This document shows positions 7,865 to 14,390 of a stretch of 64,000 bases of DNA, in pieces (position 1 is the stretch's first letter; every line of letters starts with the position of its first letter). A program made the position numbers and the translations under genes. This stretch comes from Parvibacter caecicola (GTDB taxonomy: Bacteria > Actinomycetota > Coriobacteriia > Coriobacteriales > Eggerthellaceae), in contig NZ_QIBY01000001.1 in assembly GCF_003725335.1 (NCBI RefSeq), forward strand, positions 248,001-312,000. The letters run 5' to 3'. A model generated the notes under the pieces. It was not told the DNA's origin. It searched no databases and saw only the letters and a list, made by a program, of their open reading frames with translations.

Positions 7865-9307
7865 CTACCCCTTCTCCACCAAATCCAGCAACTCCTGGTG
7901 GGAATGGATGCCAAGCTTGGCGTAGACGTGCTTCACATGGGCCTTCGCCGTGTTTTTGGAAACCACCAGATCGGCCTCGATGTAAGCGCGGTCGCGGCCG
8001 CGGGCAAGCATAGCGAACACCTCCTGCTCGCGCGGGGAAAGCCCGAAACGCTGGCCGATGGAAAGGCACTTCTCCTGGAAGCTCTCCTGCTGGGCCGCCG
8101 CGGACGGCGCCAGGGTGAGCGGCTCCACTTCCGCCACCGCCCCGGAAAACGAGAAATTGCGCATCACGAAGAACATGTAGGCCACGAACACTATGAGGAA
8201 CAGGGCCGGCAGCACGAAATGCAGCTGGTAGTTGGCTTGGGCGCTGTGATTGCACAGCATGGCTGCCGCCGCGCCCACCAGGCTGCCCAGAGAGGTGACG
8301 CCGAGGCCCCAGGCCAGCACCGTCACCGAACCGGCCACGTTGCGGGCAGCAATGGCCACCAGCACCATGCGCGACACCATGGAGAAAAGGCTGTTGCCGC
8401 CGTTGAGCAGCACCACCGCGCCGGAATCGTAAAAGGGATTCCCCGACAGCACCAGCAAAAAGCCGCCCACCACCGCCAGCGCCGCGAACGACACAGCGCC
8501 GTCCATGGAAAACCACTTGCCGCCCTTCAGCGCCAAGGTAGAAAGGGCGATGACGAACAGCCAGTTCAGGTTCATGAACGGAGACGCACCGTCCACTTCC
8601 CCGAAGCGCAGGGCGAAACCGAAGGCCGCCTGGAACAGGAACAGGCAAACGAACAGGGTTGAAAACGGCGCCACGAACGATGCGGGGCGCACCACCGACA
8701 GATCCCGCGGCGCCTCATGGGCGCAGGCGCGGCCCATCACCTCGGCGCCGGGCCGCACCACCAGCAAGAGGGCGAACAGGGGAAACAGTTGGAAGAATCC
8801 CAGCGACACCAGCGAAGGGATAAAGGGGGTGATCAGCTGGCCCGCCGACTGCAAGAGGTAGGCGGCGCAGATGGCCAGCACTTGGGCGCGAAACGGCAGA
8901 AGCACCAGCGCCAGGCACACCAGAAGCGAGGCGCCGGCCCGCCCGATGGCGCACACGCTGGCGCTCAAGGTGAGCAGCAGCGGAGATGCGGCCACCAACG
9001 AGGCGGAAAGCCCCACCGCCCCCGCAATGAGAAAGGCGAAGGACAGCCCCGCGAAACTTCTGGGAGTGAGCACCTTCGCGTAAGCGTAGGCCACAACCCC
9101 CAGCACCAGCAGGGAAACGGCATGGGCCGTCACCGATATGTCGCGGGCGAAGGTGAAGATGGGGTCGAAGAGGGGAAACACGTGGGAGTTCATTTCGGTG
9201 CCCGCCATCAGCACCAGAGACAGCGCCGCCGTGGCGGCCAGGAACAGCCGCCTTTCGGCGCTCCTCTCTTCGCCTGGCGCGAACAAGCCCTCCGCAAAAA
9301 CGCCCAC
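7865..9307 (-). CDS. LuxR-family transcriptional regulator with multi-TM N-terminal domain
   Basis: A membrane-bound transcription factor of about 480 residues. Residues 1-400 form roughly twelve hydrophobic segments, arranged like an MFS-type sensor. A short linker leads to a C-terminal LuxR/GerE helix-turn-helix: LSPREQEVFAMLARG, then SKNTAKAHVKHVYAKLGIHS. Proteins of this build are numerous in Eggerthellaceae and usually sit beside respiratory flavoprotein genes, as here, so it probably controls the flavoprotein-cytochrome unit. The ligand is unknown. The GTG at 9307 has AAGGAGG 4 bases upstream; an ATG at 9331 in frame has no ribosome site. Confidence 0.85.
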   Translation of the reverse strand: MGVFAEGLFAPGEERSAERRLFLAATAALSLVLMAGTEMNSHVFPLFDPIFTFARDISVTAHAVSLLVLGVVAYAYAKVLTPRSFAGLSFAFLIAGAVGLSASLVAASPLLLTLSASVCAIGRAGASLLVCLALVLLPFRAQVLAICAAYLLQSAGQLITPFIPSLVSLGFFQLFPLFALLLVVRPGAEVMGRACAHEAPRDLSVVRPASFVAPFSTLFVCLFLFQAAFGFALRFGEVDGASPFMNLNWLFVIALSTLALKGGKWFSMDGAVSFAALAVVGGFLLVLSGNPFYDSGAVVLLNGGNSLFSMVSRMVLVAIAARNVAGSVTVLAWGLGVTSLGSLVGAAAAMLCNHSAQANYQLHFVLPALFLIVFVAYMFFVMRNFSFSGAVAEVEPLTLAPSAAAQQESFQEKCLSIGQRFGLSPREQEVFAMLARGRDRAYIEADLVVSKNTAKAHVKHVYAKLGIHSHQELLDLVEKG

Positions 9308-9440
9308 GTGCCCTCCTTCCGTTTGCCCCATTGTACCTGGGCCTATGCCCGCCGCCGCGCAGAAACAGCAAAACCCCAGATAGCGATAAGTGTGTCATAA
9401 GTGAACGTCCCCCTGACATGCTCGGAGAGGTGCAGGTGTA

Positions 9441-9527
9441 TTCATAGGGCAGAGATTCTATTTCTGCCTAACGGACAGCCCGCATGCGGCTGCACCCCAG
9501 GCAGACATAGAATGTCTGCCCTACGAA
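9441..9527. repeat. BIME-like pair of REP hairpins, copies 4 and 5
   Basis: The left hairpin at 9448-9468 (arm ATTTCTGCC, one G-T wobble) is preceded by ATAG instead of GTAG. The spacer contains TAACGGACAGCCCG. The right hairpin at 9500-9520 has arms GGCAGACAT/ATGTCTGCC followed by CTACGAA. The layout matches the pairs at 26191 and 56105. Confidence 0.85.
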
Positions 9528-9590
9528 GGCGCGGGCTGGAGGGCGCGAACCGGGCGCACGAAGGCGCGCGGGGCGGAGGGGGTTCCTCGT

Positions 9591-9629
9591 AAACGAAAAC
9601 CGCTCCTTCCCGTAACTGGAAAGGGGCGG
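9591..9629 (-). terminator. Rho-independent terminator of the flavoprotein unit
   Basis: A 12-bp stem (9600-9611 with 9618-9629, one mismatch and one wobble) followed on the minus strand by TTTTCGTTT. It lies 15 bases after the stop at 9645. Confidence 0.75.
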
Positions 9630-9644
9630 CAAGGGGGAAACGCC

Positions 9645-11363
9645 TTAGGCTTGGCCGGTGGCGGCGAGCATGCCGGCACGGCGGCCGAAGGTCATGGTGC
9701 GGCCGCAGGCCAGCCCTGTCATGAGGTTGGGGTAGCTGACGCTGAAGAAACCGCCGGAGTCGTTGCCGGTGAGGTAGAGCCCCTGGATGGGGTTGCCGTC
9801 CGCATCGGTGGGGTGCATGTTGGTGTCGATGGACACGCCGTCGATGGTGGCCAGGAACCACGCGCCGGTGCGCACGCCGTAGAAGGGCGGCGTGGTGAGG
9901 GGCAGCAGGCGATGGGGCTCTTTCCAGTAGTCGGTGTCCTCGCCGTTGGTGGCGAACTCGTTGTAGCGCTGCCACGAGGCCACGGTGGCCTCCACCGGCA
10001 GGTTAAGCTTCTGGGCCAGCTCCTCCATGGTGTCGGCCTTCTGCACGTAACCGTCCTCGATCAGCTTCTCGATCATGCCGTCCACCACGGCCATGGGGAT
10101 GTTGTTGCGGGCACCGTTGTCGAAGGGGAACAGGCGGCAGCAGCCCACCTCGTCCATCATCTCCGCCTGCTCAGCGTGATTGGCGTCCCAGATGTCCACA
10201 TAGGTGTGGTGCGGTTGCATGTAAGCGGCGTGCAGCATGTAATCGTAGGGGCCCGACTCGTTGCAGAAGCGCTCGCCCTTCAGGTTCAGCTTCAGGAAGG
10301 GCTGCTCGCCGAACCAGAACCAGCGGCCCAGCACGCCGTCGCCGGCGGTTTGGTCCGGCTTCACGCAAGCGCGGTTGAAGGTGACGGCGGCACCGATGGG
10401 GTCGATGGTGGCGCCCAGCCACATGGCGGCCTTGATGCCGGAGCCGGTGGGGTTTCCGCCGGAACCGGGGGCGGCGATGCGCAGCTTCTGGTTCCAGGGT
10501 TGGCGGTCTTCCATCATCTCCAGGTTGTTGCCGTAGCCGCCGGTGGAGAGGATGACGCCCTTGCTGGCGTTGATGCGCAGGTAGTGGCGGTCGTCATCCA
10601 CTGCGCGGGCGATGACGCCGGTCACGCGGCCGCTTTCGTCCTGCTCGCACTTGATAAACTCAGTGCGCCAGCGCACTTCGGCCCCCTGCTCGGCCGCGTA
10701 GGCCAAGATGGACTCGGCAAAGCCCCACTCCTCGTCCGCCAGCTCGGTGGGCTGGGGGCTGTGGCCGGTGGCGAACGCCTTGCGGATGCCGGGCTCATCA
10801 ATGTTGCCCACGCCGCCCTCGAACTCCATTACCATCTTGCCGTCGCGCTGGATGATGTCGGTCAGCCAGTCAATCATGGCGCCGGACTCGTTGGCCCACA
10901 GCTTCACCAGGTCGTAGTTCACGAAACCGTTGGCGTGGGTGGCAATTTCCTGCACGATGTTGGTTTTGTCGATGCGGAATTGCGGGAATTCCTCGAACGA
11001 GGCCTGCTGCAGGCGGGAATCCACCGCGCCGATGTCCTCGCGCACGTTGCGGGGGCTGTTCTGGCGATCGATGCCCAGCACGCGGGCGCCGTTCTCGGCG
11101 GCGCTGATCATGGCGGGGATGCCGCCGGTGCCCACGCCCACCACCAGCACTTCGGTTTCCACGGTTTCGGTGATGAGGCTCTCCTCTATCACCGGCGCCT
11201 CCCCCAGCCAGCTGGGCACGCCGAAGTCGCCCACGCGGGGGTTGTTGGGCTCTTGGGCGGTGTAGCCCTTGCCGCACCCGGCCAGGGTGCCGGCGGCCAG
11301 GCCGGACAGCGCCATGAGTCCGGCTCCTTGGAGAAAGCTGCGGCGCGATACACTACTGCTCAC
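9645..11363 (-). CDS. Tat-exported FAD-binding flavoprotein reductase
   Basis: Extracytoplasmic flavoprotein of the fumarate reductase/succinate dehydrogenase superfamily, 572 residues. A GTG start at 11363 with GGGAGG upstream gives a Tat signal (SRRSFL, residues 6-11) and a lipobox-like LAGC ending at Cys30, so it is probably a membrane-tethered lipoprotein. The FAD fold is VLVVGVGTGGIPA (~72-84); the C-terminal FAD part reads GLYLTGNDSGG. The HxTMGG block that carries the fumarate-binding His in fumarate reductases is replaced by FLATIDGVSID, so fumarate is unlikely to be the substrate. It overlaps the cytochrome gene by 11 bases, which should deliver electrons from menaquinol. The pairing resembles cgr1-cgr2 of Eggerthella lenta; the real acceptor is unknown. 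Confidence 0.88.
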   Translation of the reverse strand: MSSSVSRRSFLQGAGLMALSGLAAGTLAGCGKGYTAQEPNNPRVGDFGVPSWLGEAPVIEESLITETVETEVLVVGVGTGGIPAMISAAENGARVLGIDRQNSPRNVREDIGAVDSRLQQASFEEFPQFRIDKTNIVQEIATHANGFVNYDLVKLWANESGAMIDWLTDIIQRDGKMVMEFEGGVGNIDEPGIRKAFATGHSPQPTELADEEWGFAESILAYAAEQGAEVRWRTEFIKCEQDESGRVTGVIARAVDDDRHYLRINASKGVILSTGGYGNNLEMMEDRQPWNQKLRIAAPGSGGNPTGSGIKAAMWLGATIDPIGAAVTFNRACVKPDQTAGDGVLGRWFWFGEQPFLKLNLKGERFCNESGPYDYMLHAAYMQPHHTYVDIWDANHAEQAEMMDEVGCCRLFPFDNGARNNIPMAVVDGMIEKLIEDGYVQKADTMEELAQKLNLPVEATVASWQRYNEFATNGEDTDYWKEPHRLLPLTTPPFYGVRTGAWFLATIDGVSIDTNMHPTDADGNPIQGLYLTGNDSGGFFSVSYPNLMTGLACGRTMTFGRRAGMLAATGQA

Positions 11364-12000
11364 TGGGGGCCTCCCATCCTTCCGGCATTTCCAGGTTGTG
11401 GCACTCGTTGCACACCAGCACGTTGGACTCGTGGATGCCGTGGCAATCGCCGCACTCCAAGTCCAGATCCTGATGGCTGATGTGGGGGTTGTACTTCTCG
11501 TCGTTGCCGGAAAAGCCCCACAGGTTGGCGGAAATCTCGTCGTAGGTGTCGCCCAGCCCATGGTGGCATCCGCTGGCGGCGCAGAAAGCTTCGCTGGCGA
11601 ACTCCTTGCCGTCGGCCAGCTTGGTGCCGTCGGGGGTCATGGGGTAGTTGTCCGACACCCATCCGGCCAGCTCCTGCAGCTGCAGCCACGGAGTGGCCTC
11701 ATGGCACTTCAGGCAGGTGACGTCGTTCTCGGCGTGCACCGTGATGCCCTTGTGGGGGTCGTTCTCCTCGTAGGTTTCCACATAGTAGTCCATCGGGCTG
11801 TGGCAGATGGCGTTGCAGAAGCTGGGCTGCTCGTGCCACACCCAGAAACCAACTCCCGCTACCGCGATGATGGCCACCACCACGCCCGCGGTGATCCACC
11901 CGCGCTTGTGGCCCTTCTTGGGTTTGGGGCTTGCGACCCCCTCCGTCTGGACAGAAGCCTGCGAAGGCTCTCCCGCCTTCGACCTCTCTTCTTCGTCCAT
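11353..12000 (-). CDS. Membrane-anchored five-haem c-type cytochrome (NapC/NirT-like role)
   Basis: A 215-residue cytochrome with an acidic/basic cytoplasmic N-terminus, one TM helix (~35-55) and a periplasm-side haem domain. Haem sites: CNAICH (62-67, spacing CX3CH), CLKCH (96-100), CAASGCH (140-146, CX4CH), CGDCH (183-187) and CNECH (197-201). Three are standard CxxCH and two have longer spacings. The anchor plus haems suggests it takes electrons from the quinone pool and hands them to the flavoprotein encoded next. The ATG at 12000 has AAAGGAGG at good spacing; the stop overlaps the flavoprotein start. It is transcribed from the 457-base region upstream. Confidence 0.87.
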   Translation of the reverse strand: MDEEERSKAGEPSQASVQTEGVASPKPKKGHKRGWITAGVVVAIIAVAGVGFWVWHEQPSFCNAICHSPMDYYVETYEENDPHKGITVHAENDVTCLKCHEATPWLQLQELAGWVSDNYPMTPDGTKLADGKEFASEAFCAASGCHHGLGDTYDEISANLWGFSGNDEKYNPHISHQDLDLECGDCHGIHESNVLVCNECHNLEMPEGWEAPSEQ

Positions 12001-12070
12001 GGTCCCTCCTTTACTTGTTTTCGGGGTTTCGTTGGCATGCATTTATAGGGGGCGCTGGCGGAAAACACCA

Positions 12071-12102
12071 TTACCCCAGCGGGGTAAAATATGAGTTTTA
12101 CC
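12071..12102. promoter_or_regulatory. Overlapping inverted repeats, candidate operators
   Basis: TTACCCC-AGC-GGGGTAA (12071-12087) overlaps GGTAAAA-TATGAG-TTTTACC (12083-12102), and CACCA (12066) mirrors TGGTG (12103). They lie 70-100 bases before the cytochrome start, where a regulator such as the neighbouring LuxR-type protein could bind. Confidence 0.45.
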
Positions 12103-12331
12103 TGGTGAGAACGGGGTTATGCACCAAAAGTCTTTTTCGCTGAGCCCAGATGCGCCAAGCGGCTTTGGGCACTGGATGGCGAACATGCAGCGAAACGGCA
12201 GCGCCACTTTGGCGAACCCCCGCTTGCCGGGGGCATGCGAACAAGGGAATCCGCGGCGAAACGGCGGCGCGCCCCCGCAGGGGCAAAGCGGCCCCGGCGA
12301 CGGCCGGGCAACGCTTCGGGCCGGCAACCTC

Positions 12332-12350
12332 GGCGCCTTTTGGCGCTTTT
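12332..12350 (+). terminator. Small plus-strand terminator in the leader of the surface module
   Basis: GGCGCC-TTTT-GGCGCT stem (last pair G-U) followed by TTTT. It has no gene directly before it on this strand, so it would end a leader or short RNA. Confidence 0.45.
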
Positions 12351-12457
12351 GCTGTGGTCGGGCTGATGGCGAGCTGGCGCCCCGTTGGCGATTGCGGAAC
12401 CTATAGTGGCCCCTGCAAGGCCCCTTGGCGGGGCTCCCCCACCGAAAGGCACCTGTC

Positions 12458-13162
12458 GTGAGCTTCCCTTCATCCCCATCCTGGCTGCGAACGTTGGTTT
12501 CAGCGGCCCTTACGCTGCAGCTGGCCGTCGCGCTGGCACTGGCAGCGGCCACGACGGGTGCCCCGGCGGTCGGCTACACCCCCTTCGCCATAGTGAGCGG
12601 CTCGATGGAGCCGGCCATCCCCACCGGTTCGATGGTATGGGTGGACGCCACCCCGGCCGCCCAGCTGAAACCGGGAGACGTGTGCGCTTTCGACGGGGCG
12701 GGACAAGTGGTGGTGCACCGGGTTGCGGAGGTAGGGGCCGACGGGCGCCTGCGCACCAAGGGAGACGCCAACGACGCAGCGGATGCGGCGCCGGTTTCCC
12801 CCGAGTGCGTGCGGGGGAAGGTGGCGCTGCACCTGCCGCTGTTGGGGCAGGCGGTTATGTGGGGCCAGGAGAGGCGCGGCGCGGTGGCCGCGATTCTCAT
12901 CGGAATCAACGGCGCGCTGGCAGCAGCCGCAGCGGCCGTGGCCATAGTTCAACGCGTGAAAGGAGCGCACAGTGCAAAAGCAAAAGCAGCAGCATCGCAA
13001 AAAGTTCCTCAGGGACATGGGAAAGGTGACCGTGGCGCTGGCCGCCTGCGGTGCCGTGTTCGCCGGGGCGGCAGTGGCGTACTTCACCGCAAATGGCACC
13101 GCGGAAAACACGTTCACCCTCTACGGCGGCGGTGGCGGGGAAACCCTGGCCATCCAAGTTGA
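12458..13162 (+). CDS. sipW: SipW-type signal peptidase I
   Basis: Membrane signal peptidase of the archaeal/ER-like SipW class, which processes special signal peptides of surface or matrix proteins. One N-terminal TM helix (~12-38), then IVSGSMEP with catalytic Ser49, VVVHRV with His87 as general base (Lys in the usual bacterial type), and KGDAND with the conserved Asp residues. A second TM helix (~143-165) follows. The GTG at 12458 has GAAAGG upstream. The last ~63 residues are read out of frame over the next gene and look like meaningless Arg-rich sequence, so a stop may have been lost. It heads a cluster whose products carry matching signal peptides. Confidence 0.83.
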   Translation: MSFPSSPSWLRTLVSAALTLQLAVALALAAATTGAPAVGYTPFAIVSGSMEPAIPTGSMVWVDATPAAQLKPGDVCAFDGAGQVVVHRVAEVGADGRLRTKGDANDAADAAPVSPECVRGKVALHLPLLGQAVMWGQERRGAVAAILIGINGALAAAAAAVAIVQRVKGAHSAKAKAAASQKVPQGHGKGDRGAGRLRCRVRRGGSGVLHRKWHRGKHVHPLRRRWRGNPGHPS

Positions 13163-13616
13163 GGAAACCGACTGGGACCCTGATGGCAACCATACCGTGC
13201 TGCCGGGCACTGAGCTGGAGAAGAACCCGCTGGTGACCAACACCGAAGGAGTGGAGGCCTACGCCTTCCTCATGGTGTCCGTTCCCCTTGGCACGGTGGA
13301 CGGCAGCCCCGACAGCCCGCTGTTCGCATTGAACCAGCTAAACACCGGCACGAGGGAGAATCAGTGGACCTCAGTTGAAAGCTGGAACAGCAACGGCGAA
13401 AAGCACGAGGTGTTCGCCTATAACGGCACCATTGCCAAAGGGCAGTCCACTTCGCCCCTGTTCAACTCGGTTTCCTTCAGCCCCGCCATCACCGGCGACG
13501 AGGTAAAGGCGCTTCCGGAAACGGTGGCCATCAACGTGGAGGCCTTTTCCGCCCAGAAGAGCAACATCGCCACCGCAGCCGACGCCCTTGAGCTCTCCGG
13601 CTGGCTGCCCAAATAG
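12972..13616 (+). CDS. TasA/camelysin-like protein with SipW-type signal peptide
   Basis: A secreted protein of 214 residues. After a basic start the hydrophobic stretch VALAACGAVFAGAAVAYFTA leads into NGTAENTFT, the pattern (GAxxAYFT....NTFT) typical of SipW-cleaved precursors. The mature part is rich in beta-forming residues and acidic, with repeats of short strands as in TasA/camelysin family proteins that form fibres in Bacillus matrix. No sortase motif. The GTG at 12972 follows AAAGGAG, inside the 3' part of the signal peptidase gene (191-base overlap). Fibre formation is inferred from the family and context, not shown. Confidence 0.7.
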   Translation: MQKQKQQHRKKFLRDMGKVTVALAACGAVFAGAAVAYFTANGTAENTFTLYGGGGGETLAIQVEETDWDPDGNHTVLPGTELEKNPLVTNTEGVEAYAFLMVSVPLGTVDGSPDSPLFALNQLNTGTRENQWTSVESWNSNGEKHEVFAYNGTIAKGQSTSPLFNSVSFSPAITGDEVKALPETVAINVEAFSAQKSNIATAADALELSGWLPK

Positions 13617-13628
13617 AAAAGACGCCCC

Positions 13629-14318
13629 ATGAAATCCATCATCGCCGCCATCGCCTGCCTCGCGCTGTTGCTTGCCGGTGCTTTTCCCGAACCCCCTTTG
13701 GCCTGGGCAGGCGAGACGCAACCTTACCGGGTGGAATACCGCGACCCCTTCAGCCCCCTTACGGAAAACGGCTCCGACTTTTTCGCCCACATGCAGCCGT
13801 TTCGGCCCGGGCAAACCCAAAGCGGGCAGTTCACCTGCGCGAACAGCAGCCAGCAGGCGGTGATGATGGAGGTGCGGCTGGTACCGGCCCAAAACAGGCT
13901 GGGGCAGCACCTGAGCACTGTTATCGCAAACGACGAAGGGGCGGCGGTGGGGCACGTCTCCCCCGCCCATCCGGAAGCGGTGACGCTTTGCCTGCTGCAG
14001 CCAGGGCAGGAAGAGACGTTTCGCTTCGAGGCAACGCTTGAGGCGGACACGCCCGCGGAGCTGGCGGCGGAAACCGGCGCGGTGCGGTGGGAGTTCTTCG
14101 CATCGGCCCAGCAGGGCGGCCCCGCCCACGACGCACCCGTTTCCGGCGACGACGGGGGCGACCCGGGTCCGGAAGGGCGGCCGGGAAGCGCGGAGGGCAC
14201 CCCCGGCCCCCTGCCCCTCACCGGCGACGGGTTCGGCGCCATCGCTGCACTGGCCCTCGCGGCCCTTGCCCCCTGCGGGGCCCTGGCCCTTGCGGCCCGC
14301 GGCAACCGGCGCAGTTGA
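13629..14318 (+). CDS. LPXTG-anchored secreted protein
   Basis: A 229-residue surface protein with an ordinary Sec signal peptide (IIAAIACLALLLAGAF, cleavage near AWA) and a C-terminal sorting signal: LPLTG, a hydrophobic helix (FGAIAALALAALAPCGAL) and RGNRR. Before it lies a Gly/Asp/Pro-rich linker, as expected for a wall-spanning stalk. The body of ~140 residues has no family I recognise; its length and position suggest an accessory or anchoring subunit for the TasA-like protein. It starts 12 bases after the previous stop, so it is co-transcribed. No sortase gene is present in this window. Confidence 0.72.
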   Translation: MKSIIAAIACLALLLAGAFPEPPLAWAGETQPYRVEYRDPFSPLTENGSDFFAHMQPFRPGQTQSGQFTCANSSQQAVMMEVRLVPAQNRLGQHLSTVIANDEGAAVGHVSPAHPEAVTLCLLQPGQEETFRFEATLEADTPAELAAETGAVRWEFFASAQQGGPAHDAPVSGDDGGDPGPEGRPGSAEGTPGPLPLTGDGFGAIAALALAALAPCGALALAARGNRRS

Positions 14319-14390
14319 GGCGGCCCTTTGCCCGCCCGGCCGCCTCGCCACGGCCGGCCCGCCTGCTCCCTCGTTCCAGAAAGGATCATC

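Larger units (their letters stand above)
9308..9644. other. 337-base intergenic region with direct repeat, BIME and terminator
   Basis: Contains a direct repeat ATAAGTG at 9386-9392 and 9397-9403 (period 11, one helical turn), a candidate operator about 80 bases before the LuxR-type gene. It also holds a BIME-like REP pair at 9441-9527 and the terminator of the flavoprotein unit at 9591-9629. No gene seen. Confidence 0.5.
12001..12457. other. 457-base divergent regulatory region
   Basis: Separates the minus-strand cytochrome-flavoprotein unit from the plus-strand surface module. It holds two overlapping inverted repeats (12071-12102), a GC-rich structured stretch at about 12206-12325, a small plus-strand terminator at 12332-12350 and a TATAGT box at 12402-12407. 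Part of the structured stretch (12226-12313) resembles the core of cobalamin riboswitches but is too short for a complete one. No gene with a ribosome site was found. Confidence 0.5.

Noticed and set aside
9651-11480. A plus-strand frame of about 600 codons opposite the flavoprotein gene
   Set aside because: Same signs of a shadow frame; the minus-strand gene has clear motifs and a Tat signal.
12119-12406. Possible small protein in the divergent region
   Set aside because: No ribosome site and compositional look of a structured, non-coding GC-rich stretch.
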